A stretch of DNA of 64,000 nt, from assembly GCA_008694505.1 (NCBI GenBank), contig VZDJ01000116.1, forward strand, positions 23,741,501-23,805,500, read 5' to 3'. The stretch comes from Cyanoderma ruficeps. Lineage: Eukaryota > Chordata > Aves > Passeriformes > Timaliidae. Below, piece by piece: positions 36,001 to 48,332 of the stretch. Within the stretch, counting starts at the first letter, position 1. Every line of letters starts with the position of its first letter. Under the pieces are notes generated by a model. It worked only from the letters and a program-made list of their open reading frames with translations. It was not told the origin of the DNA and did no database searches. The position numbers and the translations under genes are program-made.

Positions 36001-38430
36001 GGTTGACCCTCTGTGGTATTTCCATAAAAACAGGAATAGCACTGCCTAAATAGAGGCATAATAAATTAGCAGAATTTAACCATTTCCCTCACAAATGTAG
36101 CCCCAAAATCGAGTAAAATAAGACTGAGGAAAAAATTAGATTGGCTGTGCTTTACATTAATTAGACTCTTACGGTTTATTTGTCAGAGGAACTCCCTTTG
36201 GCAGAATCTCCACTGACAACCACATGTTGTTTAGGGTATCGTATTTGTTGGAACATAGATATCTGTTCTTTAAGGCATTAAATCTTTCATTGTACATGAA
36301 AACCACAGTCCTCACATGTAAGGAGAAGTTCTGATCTTAAAGATTAATAATTTCTATTACATTTCCTGAATCTCAATTAGTAATGTGTAATTGCATTTAT
36401 TTTTACATACTGAGTCCTAAGCATCTGCGAGGCTGGAAAATCTTAGTGCATTTTTAAAATTTCATTTCATCCAGAGGTGCAAGCACAAAAAAAACCTCAT
36501 AAGAAACAATAAACAGGCCACCCTATCCCAAATAACCAAATCCAATTAAAATAATAATGTTATTTTGTATGGAACAGTGGATAAATCCAAAGCAGACCAT
36601 CTGTTTAAAACTTAAAAATAATAATTCATGGTAAAAGAAACTTTTAAATGGAATGTATGTTTGTTATCCATCTTATAAGGTAAAAACATGTGGCGAAGCA
36701 ACATAGAAAATATATAAAAACTGTCAAATACTTCAAGAATTTAAAGTATGTTTCAAAGACGGGTGTATTAATAACCCCCTCAGTGTGTAAGAAAACTGTG
36801 TCCGTATTCAGAGGAGTCATTAATTATGCTTAACCTTCAATAGCAGTCTGTCCACAATACTATTCTGCAGAACTTAATGTGTATGTGCTTTCTTTAAGCA
36901 TTTTCTTCTCTAATAGTAGCATTTTCAGCTACCACTGTTGACTGCTATTTCTGATCAAAGTGAAATAAATATTAGCCCCTGCAGATATCATTCACCCTCC
37001 TTTTTCCTATGGTCAAATGAATCCAGATATCCAAGAGGAAAACCAGCAATCAGAATTCCACACAAGATCTAAATCCTCAGTTGTCAGGTTCCACCCAAGA
37101 ACTTGAGCCTTCCTGTTCCCATACCTTTATTTGCCATATTTCACCCATTATATTCCACTTGTTGCCTTTCCATGTGCTACCACCAGCTACAAGTGGGTTT
37201 GCTATTGTCATTTCACTAACCCTAAAGAAACTTAATTCTATCTTCAAAGTCATTGTACGGATGGAGTCTGAGGCACCTCCCACAATGTGGCTTCAGTAAA
37301 ATAAAGCAGAAGCAGATGGGAACTTGCTGGGCATTTTTTTCTGTGTGTAAAGTTGTAACCTGCATGCAAGAAGATCTCCAAAAACATTAAATTCTCCAGA
37401 GCCAAGCACCCCTTCTAAAAGCATTCCCACCAGTTCACTTCTTCTTTCTTAATTTTGCTCACAGTTCTAACAATAGCTGATCTTTCACATCTACTTTAAC
37501 ACCAGTGGAAGAAAGAATGGGATCTACACTTCCTGGGGATTACTCAGCTTTGAGTAATGCATCCCATGCCTCCACTTAGAAAGGAAAATGTTATTGGAAA
37601 GGTTTGGCAGATGAGCCACCTTGTGCAAAAGTCAAAATTTTAAATATCTGGTTGCCTTTGTGTTCCCTGCACTGCACACATTGGAGCTAAACCCAAAGGA
37701 ACTGCCTCACTTCCCAGTCCTCAGCAATCTTCTCTCCCCTTCCTCCCTTCTCTCCCCAGCATTCCTAGTTAATCAATTCTTCCACACCTGCACAAAGGAC
37801 AACTTAAAAAAAAAATCCCATTATTACACTGTGCAGTACATTACAATGGTGAAAAAAGGGGAATCTCTATTTAGCCTTACCTAGTTTCTAGGTTCCAGTC
37901 AAAAAACAACTTAATTTTAAGGATGACTCTTGCTACCTTCTCATTATTACATAAGATTCAGATATTACATTTCTGTCTTTATTAACAGGTAATCTATGTT
38001 GTTGTGGATGTCCAATACTTTATTTTCCCAAAGAGAGAAGAAACTATTTAATTCCTGAAAGCTTTCTGATTTTTCCCCTCCCCAATTTTGTTTGTTTGTT
38101 TGTTTCAGTCTGCTATTGAACATAAAAGAGATGGACAAGAAAAAACAAGGATGGAAAGAGTGTTCTAATGGCCAGGATTAATTAATCAAAGAAAGATGAG
38201 AATAATGTTTCCTACTGGCAGGTTTGCAGCTCTGTATTTTGCTTCTGCGGATCCTTAGCAAAATCTGGAAATAAACACAGGACAAGGAAATGAAAAAGAA
38301 TGCAGAAGCTGCTCTGTGTTTGGGATTGATTCTACTTCCTCCTATTTATTTGCTCTACTCTTTGAAAATAAAGAAAGAAAAGATACACACCCCATGACTT
38401 TATATTTATTTCCAGTTAAAAGAATATTTG
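33041..38430. other. Intergenic, no gene recognised
   Basis: AT-rich, largely unique sequence. It contains a (CA)8 run at 34540-34555, the hairpin at 34991-35054 and a TTTG repeat at about 38088-38105. The block at 34150-34420 keeps several CpGs and an octamer-like ATATGCATT, so it may be regulatory. No exon is supported. Confidence 0.5.
34991..35054. repeat. Inverted repeat (22-base arms, 20-base loop)
   Basis: Left arm 34991-35012 and right arm 35033-35054 are reverse complements at 19 of 22 positions, including an uninterrupted ten-base core (TCAGATGCAG pairing with CTGCATCTGA). The arms carry the E-box words CAGGTG and CAGCTG. Arm and loop sizes would suit a pre-miRNA-like hairpin, but I do not recognise a known miRNA. 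Confidence 0.7.
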
Positions 38431-38779
38431 NNNNNNNNNNNNNNNNNNNNNNNNNNNNNNNNNNNNNNNNNNNNNNNNNNNNNNNNNNNNNNNNNNNNNN
38501 NNNNNNNNNNNNNNNNNNNNNNNNNNNNNNNNNNNNNNNNNNNNNNNNNNNNNNNNNNNNNNNNNNNNNNNNNNNNNNNNNNNNNNNNNNNNNNNNNNNN
38601 NNNNNNNNNNNNNNNNNNNNNNNNNNNNNNNNNNNNNNNNNNNNNNNNNNNNNNNNNNNNNNNNNNNNNNNNNNNNNNNNNNNNNNNNNNNNNNNNNNNN
38701 NNNNNNNNNNNNNNNNNNNNNNNNNNNNNNNNNNNNNNNNNNNNNNNNNNNNNNNNNNNNNNNNNNNNNNNNNNNNNNN
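38431..38779. other. Assembly gap (run of N)
   Basis: An uninterrupted run of N. Open frames reported across it are artefacts. Confidence 1.
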
Positions 38780-39899
38780 ATGTCAGGTAAGGTGGCACTT
38801 GCAGGAACTTAGGCAGTTTTCATAATATTACACAAAAATAAAAACTGAGATGATTAATCAACACTGAGTAGTCAACAGAGACATTTAGATTGCTTTCAGT
38901 AATATCCTAAATAGCTTTCAGTCATATTTCAGTAATATCCACTGTTTTCAGCTTGCTGGATACTTGCAAGAAATTTAAAAATTATGTCAAGGATTTGACA
39001 GTGATATCCCAAGCACTCCTAGGAATGTCCTGCAGATACTGTTTTGTTTTATATTCACAAGTCTTACTGCCTTTGCAATGTTAAACATCAGAGAATCACT
39101 ACAAAAACTCCACAATTTTAGATTCAGAAATCCCAGCAGTAATCCGAGCGGTAACCCTGGTTCCATCTATCTATAGATAGATATAAAAAACATGAAGCTA
39201 CTAAAAACAGCAGAAAATTTCCATCTTTGTTCCTATGAAGCAATTATTTTCTGCCTGCTCATTTTACTGATGGGAAGTAGAATTTTACATCTCAGGGATC
39301 AATATCTGTGTGAATAATTTAGAACACGTGTCTATAGATTGTAATTTTGCACAAGTATTCATTATGTGATTTTTCCATGGCTTTAACTGTTATTCTCATT
39401 ATTAAAAATAATACAAATCTTAAGCCATATTAACTTCTATGCAAGTTTTGCAGTACAATAGAATTACAGCACTATCAGTATCCTAAAAATAACCATTAGC
39501 TCTGCTAAATGCTAGAAGCAGATTTTATTGCCTCATATACTACTCTTGACCACTTAATTAACTACCACAAAAGCTAATTAATTAGACATCACAGTCTCTA
39601 ATCATTCTGGAATTTGCTCTATTATGTTCAGCTGGAATATCCTCTTTCCTCAACAGACCCCCTAAAGTTTAGATGAGCACAATAAAGCACTATGGGGTTT
39701 TTATTTTCATCTTTCCAGATACTCAAGATCAGGGTTGAATATTTACTGATTCTTTTTTAAAGTTTTCCCTATTTAACTCTGTCTTTATTACAGTGGACGT
39801 TTTTGTGAGCTTGAAAGGCTTCAACCTGTTTTGGTGTTAGCGTTCCAGCATTTTAGCCTTGCATTGCCAAAAAATCATTCTTAAGAAGGCAAGAATTTC

Positions 39900-40300
39900 A
39901 TCAGCTTAACTCAATGACTGCCTACTGCTGCTCTATCACAACATGCATGTCACATGCACAGGTATTTCATCAAGTGACTTATCAATTAAACTCAAAAGCT
40001 GTACCTCCAAGGCTCCAAACTGTTTTGTCAACAAGATGCAGCCGCTCTGTAAAGTCAGCCAGTGTATCGTGGTGGAATGAAAGTACCAATGAGAAACAAG
40101 CTGATAAATTGGTTTGACTAATCATTAAAACCCATCCAGTATAATCGTTTTAGCTGATCTCGTTTAAGTCATTCCGTGGAGCTGCCAAGAGAGTTCAGGG
40201 ACAGGTCGATCTTCTATTCGCATCATGCAAGGATCAGGCAGATAAAATCCGATCAGTTACCTGACCATTCTTGCATTTATATGTAATTATTCCCTGTTGT
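39900..40300. promoter_or_regulatory. Candidate conserved non-coding block
   Basis: A unique block in AT-rich surroundings that keeps about ten isolated CpGs (for example CAGCCGCTC, TATCGTGG, TAATCGTTT, TTCGCATCATG, AATCCGATCAG). CpGs are normally lost outside islands, so retention suggests constraint or low methylation. It contains homeodomain-like TAAT/ATTA words (GACTAATCATTAAA) and no long frame. The role is inferred from composition only. Confidence 0.35.
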
Positions 40301-41819
40301 TTTAAAGCTTCCATCTGGAGGAAAGAAATCTGTTCTGCTCCTGACCTTTTCGGACCTCATGTCACTGTATTTAGCTTTAACAGATGGATTCTACTGATCT
40401 GATATGAAAATAGAAATAAGAGATTGAAAACATGAAAAGAGCGGAAAAATATAGAATCATTAAAGCCCTGATTCACTGCTAAGTGCAGGTCAGTGGGTGA
40501 ATCTTCACTGGATTCATGGGTCATTGGTCAGGCCTCACAGCTTGTTCCTGCCCTAAACTGCAAAAGAATTAAAGAGACTCTATTAAGAAGGTGACTGGCA
40601 CTACCTTCCTCTGAGTGGGAGAGAGCAGGAAGGACTGTTAGCACACACTGTATCCCCAAGGTCATGACTACTGCTAACACACAGCTCCAGTCTAAAGTGC
40701 CAGTGCTGAACAACACTCAGAGCTACCTTGTGGCAGCGAGAGCAATTGCACAGCAGATTTCTGCACAAAAGCAGAATTCTTCCTGCCCGTGCATGTCTTT
40801 TTGTCAATTTCTTCAATTTCTTATTCAATTTCGTTGAACGCAACAGGAGAGTATTTGTTGTCTCCAGAGTGGAATGTTTTTTGAGTCGTCTCTCGGATCA
40901 GAGATAAGGGCAAAAAAAATTAAAAAAAAAATTAAAAGGAAGTGTTTAACATCATCAATAAGAAGGGATGCAACTCTTTCCTATTTTAGTCTTCCTGTTT
41001 AAAAAACCCTATACAACCTATCATTACAATATGGCTACAACTATCAAGTGATATGATTTCCTTTACTGGTTCCTGCCCTTAATATTATTGAGCATTATTA
41101 ACCAGTTGTTATTATCCAACTGCTGCCTTTTACTGCAGCAGTGGTTTCATTCCATAGAGGCCAAAGCAATTCCTGCATGTAGTGACTTTTATGTATGTTG
41201 GGAATGGTTAAATTTAGGAGAAAGACGTCTTGGTTGTAAGTTCTATACACCAGACACCTTCTGGAAATTACATTCACCTTACATTAAAGAAATCCAGTAA
41301 ATTATTTCACCCTTCATCAGTCAAACGCTTTGTGCCGTTTCTGGGTAAACCAGTTTGAAAATCTTGACTTTTACAATGATCAGTGATGTGTTTATGTTTT
41401 AAGGGCTTTTTTATCAGTTAATATAAACTAGGATAACTCAGCTGAAGTCAAAGTGCTATTGACTAACTAAGTGAAGATTTATGTTTTAAAAAGCCAATTC
41501 TCCAATAAGTTTGTGATCCAATTTTCAAGACTCCTAAAACTGGCCAACTGTTCCAAAGCATGTGGCCACATATGAAACCAGTCAGTGTGCTACTACGAAA
41601 CAGGTGATGTCAAAGGAAAACTATTTATTCTATTTTTCTTGCTATTTTTAAGAAACTATTTTTTTTTAAAGTAATGATGAAATAAAATTTTAAACATGTT
41701 CTAGGCTTTTCATTGTGACTGCAGAAGCATTTTATGTTTTTAAGTGTTATTCAGGGTTTTAATTTAATATGCATTAATAATAAGGAATAGGTTTGCAACA
41801 AAGAAGTTGGAGGGATATT

Positions 41820-42480
41820 ATTTATGCAAGGAGATACATTTATTCCTTTTCCTTTCCATATCTGGACTGCCCAGTGCCTGGCTTCTGGAACCTGTGCTGT
41901 TTCTGCACCAGTGCCTAAGATTTATTTGGGGAGGGGAGAGAGAAGGGCTGCTAATGGTCTCCCAGAGATAAATGAAATTGCTGATTTAGTCAAGCTCATT
42001 CTTGACCTTGACACAAGATGGGACAGGCAAAGGGAAGAGCTCAAAATAGAGCAAGTGTAAGAAAGGAAGATCAAACGAATGCTCAGGTCTGGCCAAGACC
42101 CCCCTACATTCAGCTAACACCTGGCTGAGTTAGAAAACATGACCAGCCCAACCTTCCTGTAGGAGCCGATTGAAGCTGTCAGCTCCCGGCTTGTCACCCA
42201 CTGCATCAGGAGGCCCCTGGGCTGCCACAAGAGCCCTAATTAGGCAGAAATGGCACTTCGGCAACTGACCCGCCAGGACCTTTGGCAAAGCATTTAACAT
42301 CATTAGTTAACATTTTTATTAAAAAATGTGTGAATGTAAATGAACAGCCAATGCATTTCAATAGGGTTTGTCGGTGGCATTGCACGCCCCCCCACTCTCC
42401 CAACCACACACACACTTTTTTGCATGAATAGTTCACTTGTTTTCTCTAAAGGGGGATGGGGAGGTAGCGACTGTTTTTCA
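41820..42480. promoter_or_regulatory. Candidate conserved non-coding block
   Basis: Complex unique sequence with dense binding-site-like words: the palindrome CCTAATTAGG at 42236-42245, CATTAGTTAAC (HNF1/homeodomain-like) at about 42302, and AAATTGCTGATTTAGTCA near 41970. The content is typical of developmental enhancers. No exon structure is supported by the 78-codon frame at 41824-42060. Confidence 0.3.
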
Positions 42481-43395
42481 AAGGGAACGAGACATGTTCA
42501 AAGCAGAAGCAAGGTCTTAAACAATCAGACACAAACTCTTGCCTTTTGGGAAGCGTGGTAGGATTTGCTGAACGCAATCCTACCTGCAACCTGCCTAAGG
42601 GGACATCTGAAAGGGAAAGCAGGCATAACCCACACCTGAGCAGGGAGATACAAAATCACATGTCCACCTGCTTGTTCTAAGGGTATTCATTGTGTTCTTA
42701 TTCTTTTCTGTTACATCCAAGAATAGGTGCCTAATCCAGTAAGCCTGCAACCCTTTGCCACAGCTATCAAATACTACAGCAGTGTAAAAGAATGAGCATC
42801 TAAGAATATACTGTCCTCCTCTTTCTTTGTAATTCCTTTATTCATTGCACATTACCTTCGACAGATTACCAAAAAATACCACTCAAGCACGTTAGCAACC
42901 TACCTTAATTAAGTCCCCACTAGCAGCAGTTTATCTGTGAAAAGTTATTTCTTAATACAGAAGAGTATGCAGCCTTGAGGCAATTAATCAGCACTCCATT
43001 TTTTCTCCAGGTTATTTAACAGAAGAGTTTCCATAATTTATCAATACCTGCCCAAAATCCTGGGACAGATTTTGGAAATAAGAAACACATGAAAATTAAA
43101 TTATTTAAAATATACTTCCTAATAAAGAACGAGACAGGACTTGGAAACGTGTACTGCCCTGTGATATTTTATGTCTGCTTCCTATGAACATCCCCCAGTC
43201 CAGGTAACTTTTATTTTCTCTGAACCCATTATCTCCTTCTTCTTCCAATGGAAGCTACAAAATTCAGTGCTAGGGCTGATTCCCTAGGCCAGATAAAGAC
43301 CATATTACCCCACATTTTGGAATTTCCCCCTCAGTCATATGCTGCCAGCAACACTTTTTCCACCAAAGAAAATATTTTTTCATTTGTTAGAAAAC

Positions 43396-43448
43396 CATTC
43401 CATTACATTCTATGTACATTCCATTACATTCCATCTACATTCCAGCTA
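43396..43448 (+). repeat. 21-base tandem repeat, about 2.5 copies
   Basis: Units at 43396-43416 and 43417-43437 differ at two positions and are followed by a partial third copy; all start with CATTCCATTACATTC or a variant. This is a local slippage repeat with no known function. Confidence 0.85.
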
Positions 43449-43734
43449 CATGGCCTATCATTTATGCTTTCTAAATAAAGTACAAATGCAAGAAGAGATT
43501 AAAATAGATCTCTCACAATTTACTTCAGGTACTGAAGATACTGGTTCAAAACCCAACTCATCAGTCTTGCCCTAAAGCCCATAGAAGTTTATCCTTTTTC
43601 TCAGCACCTAAATTTAAAAAATGAAATAATAATAATAATATCATTTTATCACGCATTCGCCTACCCAGAGATTCCAGTCCCTGACTGTTTCCAAGTCATG
43701 TACATGCCATATCAGGGGAAAAAAAAAACCAGCC

Positions 43735-44215
43735 AAACCCAGAACTTGGCTATGCATCTCTCCTGCTCTGGGATAGAGCTCATTTTCTTCCTGGTAGCTG
43801 GCACAGTGCTGGGTTTTGGATTTAGCACGAGAATAATGCTGATAATACACTGATGTGTTTAGTTGTTGCTAAGTAGTGTTTACCCTAACTCAAGGACTTT
43901 CAGTTTCCCATGCTCTGCCAATGAGGAGGTGATCAAGAAGTTGTGAGGAAGCACAGCCAGGAAATAACCCCAACTTGCCCAAGGGATATTCCACACCACA
44001 GAACTGGAAGGAGTTGGCCAAGAGCCACTGGTCACTGCAGAAGGATGGGCTGGGTATGGGTCAGTGGATGGCAGGCAATTGCACTGTGTACCACTTGCTT
44101 CTCTTTTGTAAATGCTCTGGGATCTATAGATTATGTCATGTAAATTCTTATTCTCTTTGTGTATCTATCTAGATACAAACAAGTATTTGCAGTCTCTATT
44201 AAACAAATGTGTGTA
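43735..44215 (+). mobile_element. Old endogenous retrovirus LTR (solo, decayed)
   Basis: A stretch resembling a widespread avian ERV LTR as I remember it. In order, it has CTCTGGGATAGAGCTCATTT, the TAATACACTGATGTGTTTAG segment, CCCATGCTCTGCCAATGAGG, the AAGGGATATTCCACACC block, a GGCAATTGCACTGTG segment with GTACCACTTG, and a terminal TATTAAAC. The usual TATA-containing stretch just after the CCACACC block appears to be missing: the sequence runs straight from CACACCACAG into ACTGGAAGGAGTTGG. The core promoter is therefore probably deleted. No gag/pol/env-like sequence flanks it, which suggests a solo LTR. Family name and exact ends are uncertain. Confidence 0.75.
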
Positions 44216-47200
44216 GCCTTTGAAACGTTATGGAATTCTACATATGCATTTTTAAAGCACAATACTAAGTTTAGAAATCCATGTAAGAGGCCTGGCTTGA
44301 TCTTTTGACACAGCTGTTGACAGCAAGTGAGCAGGTAATTTTGGCAGCATTGAAATCATTTCTACCAGTGAATTAACAAAAACAAAATCCACATCTTTCT
44401 TTCTAGAGCAGAAATAAGAGGAGAGAGATATTTTTAAAATTTATTTGCTAATGAAACTCATCTGGTGACCTGTCTATCCCCATGATGCAGATTTTTAGCT
44501 TGAAAGCAGTATTAGGAAAAAAAAAAGAATCATCCAAGGCTCAGAAGGTTGGTAACTGTAAAGAGTCTATATGTGACCCCTTTTCCCATCACATGACTGT
44601 TTTCCAGGCTAGTTCTTCAGTATGGCTTCTCCTCTCCCGCTGGGAGCCCGAGTGGTGGGTGAAGGGAGAGAGCGGTGACAGCTCATTGAAAAGCCAGTGC
44701 TCCCTGCCTGCTTTTGGCACATTTTCTGCAGGTGCCTCGCACTATAGCCACAATAGGCTCTGGAAGAGAGGATTCAGACCTGTCAACAGCTACAGGAGGC
44801 AACTGCACGGCTTTGTCTTCCAGGCTAACTTCATTGTCTGCTGCTCTGAGCCCTGCAGCACAGGCACCCGTTAATGAGATGAGCCCCTTTTCCCTCCATT
44901 TGTTCCTCCCTCTGTTTCTCTTGCCTTTCTGTAATGATTTAACTTGATCGCATTGGTTGCTTTCTAGTGGGGATTGCTCCAACAATCAGATAAGATAATT
45001 GCCTGTAGAATACTGCTCAGCAACAACTATTACTTCCTTTGCTGAAAATGTCAGAGCAATTGAAAGCTCTTAGTGAAGTTCAAGAACGAGGAGGCAAAGA
45101 AGAGGCAGCTCCTATATAGGTGCCTATCTGTGTATATTTAGCAAGTTTGCAGTGGCCAGCTCTCCTGGGTGATCTCACTTTATAAGCAACATTTTGAGCA
45201 TACTTTGTATTTTCATGACTTTTAAAACAACCTAAACAATGTAAACATACACACCAAGTATTTCTCATGCTTACTTCAGCTTTGGAAGACCATATTGTAG
45301 AATTGCCTGGTTTGCGTTTCCCCCAATTCCTATTCCGTTTCTAGAGATCAAACTAATGCAATTTCTTTGTAATCTTAAAATTTAATCTTAAAATATTTTC
45401 TTCATACAAAAGTTTCCGAGGTGAAATGACAGCTGATAGAAAAGTGACGTACCAGGAGAAGGTCAGTTCAATATTGCACTCCAAATGTAAGTAGAATTAA
45501 AATGCCAGAAACAGTTTGGGCCACTATTTAATTCACTTCTTCACCTGAAACACACACTGTCACTGCTAAAAACCACATGATGTTACACCCTGATGAACAA
45601 TTCAGGAGCACACCCACAGACATAATGCTTTTTATCACTAAAGTATACAGGCTCTAGAGATTTTGTATGACATCAAGATCTCCATTTATTTGACTGACAC
45701 GGCAAATAAACAAGACAAAAAACACACATGCAAAAATTTACTCAGAGCACCACTGGAAAAACTGCACAAAACCTCATCCTTTATCCTTTTCCATTTCCCA
45801 TTTTTCCTATACTACGTATGCACTGTCAACAATGATACACCATCACATAGCCATAGCCATCAATTCTTTTTACTGTGAATTTCATAAAGAAAAAAATAGC
45901 TTTTGAAAGCTTCTTAGAGTTCTGTGAAAAGAGTTGAGAGCTGAATCAGCAGCTGGATCATTACAGGCTATTCATATGCTGAGTTGCTGAGGAACCAACA
46001 TAGGGAAATTCCTTATTCTTTGGAGAGGAACTCCAACATAGGCAACTATATGACAGTTGTTTTTTTGTAGCATCACAGGATTACAGCACCCAAATCAGTG
46101 ACTGATATCTGGAGAGATACAGCCCACAGTCTTGCAATATTATTCAACCAAACTTGCACCAGATTAACTATGTAGAGAGTCAGATGCATAACTTGTTTAT
46201 ATGCTAGATGTTTCAGAAACTGAACATTATTTTAGAGCTAATTTCATGGTTATGCTTTGCTATATAAAGCTATGTGCTGTAGGACTTGCTCCTCGAAAAT
46301 CTGAATTAATCATAGTGTGGGTATCCAATTAAACTAAGCACTGATTTCTGAAGTCCATTTTATAACTTACTCTGAATTACTTAGAGACTTTTGCTGGATG
46401 ATAAGTTTTGCAGTAGTGAATAAAATGATTCTGTAGATATATGAAATATAATTTCCTCTTATTCTTTTTATGAGTTTAGTTTAAAAACTTGATCACTGCA
46501 AGAGGCACTTTTTTTTTTTAATAGTGCCATAACTTGTTTATCAAAATTAAAGTGGAAATTCTACCTAAAACTTCAACATGAAGAACTGTCATACAGGAAA
46601 CTGAGAGTGAGTGATCTCTCTTTGTGTCTGAAGCTTAGGCTAGCAGTCTGACTCTGGAGCCCTTGACAAAAACTCACACTTCTGGAGAAAAGCTGCAAGT
46701 GGTAATTGCTACTGATGCTTGTCCTGAAACAACTTGGCCTTTGAATGAACTCCCATTACAGGGCAGACTAGTGCAGGAGCTTCACAAACACTTCATGACA
46801 GTCCTGAAAAAATGATCCTTTATAAGCAGGAAACATAAAAGCTCTGCTATCTTCTGACAAGAGCCAGGGAATTTAAGATGTTCCTGTGCTCTTTTTCTTG
46901 ATTCTTATCCTCACAGAATATGGGTAGAATTAAAACAAAACTGAGAGCCATGTTTATTAAGATGTTTTGCTGCAAGCAGGCAGTAATCCATCTCAGATTT
47001 AAGCCTAAAAGCCTTTCAAATTGTAGATCAATGCTTGATAAACACGAGATGAGGAGTAGATGATCCAATAGCCCTTTGTGGATTTCACCTTGTGCGTGCC
47101 AGGATAACATTTAACTTTTAAAATAGAGCAATAGTAAGCACTTCTCAAAATAATTTCATTGTGTCACCTGTTTATACACTGAATGTTCTAGTCTGTGTGT

Positions 47201-47860
47201 GATGGACTGCTTCTCTCCCCATGCAGGTAAGTGAGAATTAATAAACCAGCTCAGTCAAAAAACCTGAAGGTTTTACACTCTGACAAAGGTAACTGTGTAC
47301 ATTTGGTATTACTCCTGGCTTAATCACTAATCAGCAACTGACAAAAAATACATCCACTTCCTTTGCTGAGGAACATGATGAATTTTATGATGGACATTTG
47401 GGCACATTAGGTGTAGTGATTATTTTCTGATGAAGCCTGATGAGTTTTACACACAGTACTTCTCCTCGATTTAGGTGCATTTCACAAAACATACAAATGC
47501 AAATTTACCATCTTCTTCCCATTCTACAAAGTCTTCTGTCAAAAAACACATTTTTTCACTCCTTCCCTCATGTTGTTTCATCAGCTGTTTGTAAGAAATG
47601 GTGATTAGAAAGCAGCAGATCTGTATAAAATTAAAAGTACATTCCTATCAGTGCAATAGACAGTGAGTAGATGATATTTTCAGTGGATAACAAGCATATT
47701 TTCTAATAAATAATACATCCTGACCGAAATCTGACACTGAATTCTATTCTTCAGCACAATTCCAGTTACGCTCCATTGAACCATCACTTTTCTTACAGTA
47801 ATATAATGAAATACACCGTATCAACACACCATAACCAAACAGGGCTGTGCAATTCCATCA
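44216..47860. other. Intergenic, no gene recognised
   Basis: AT-rich unique sequence. The 44580-44890 part is GC-richer and complex, and holds a 130-codon plus-strand frame without known motifs. Nothing else is supported. Confidence 0.5.
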
Positions 47861-47869
47861 CTGCAATTA

Positions 47870-48332
47870 ATGCAAGAAGGACTTACTGGAGTGAGTCCTG
47901 TGCAGGGCACAGAGATGATTAAAGTGTCTTTCATAATGGGGGAAGCTGAGACAGCTGGAACCCTTCAGTCAGGGAAAGAGAAGGCTCAGGGGGTTCTCAT
48001 CAATGTGTATAAATATTTGATGGGAGGGAATGAAGAGGAGAAGCCAGACTCCTCTCAGTAGATCCCACTGGCAAAACAAGAAGCAATAGGCAGAAATTAA
48101 AAATCAGCACATTCAGTGTAAGGCAAGAAAATATTTTTTGCCATGAGTGCAGTCAAACACTGGAGCAGATGGCCCAGAGAGGTTATGGAGTCTCCCTCTG
48201 GGGACATTCCAAACCTGCCTGCACATGGTCCAGGGCAACCTGCTTGAGTGGACCCTCTGCCTGAGCAGGTGAGATGGAGCAGATGATCTCACAAGGACTC
48301 TTCCAACCTCAGTGATTGTGAGTCTGTAATTT
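47870..48332 (+). mobile_element. CR1 LINE fragment, 3' end, sense on plus strand
   Basis: Recognised by the CR1 segment order: ATGTGTATAAATATTTGATG, AAGCCAGACTCCTCTCAGTA, GCAAAACAAGAAGCAATAGG, CACTGGAGCAGATGGCCCAG, AGGTTATGGAGTCTCCCTC, then the end-proximal GATCTCACAAGGACTCTTCC and TCAGTGATTGTGAGTCTG, a relic of the short terminal repeat. It is 5'-truncated and has no intact frame. The 63-codon frame at 47870-48061 is CR1-derived and not a gene. Confidence 0.92.

Larger units (their letters stand above)
38780..43729. other. Intergenic, candidate regulatory blocks, no gene
   Basis: Non-coding sequence with an 18-base palindrome at 39165-39182 and homeodomain-like TAATTA words at 39555-39585. 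Two long non-repetitive blocks (39900-40300 and 41820-42480) are reported separately. No exon is supported. Confidence 0.5.

Noticed and set aside
38316..38825. Open frames spanning the run of N
   Set aside because: The translated content is undetermined and the frames are artefacts of the gap.
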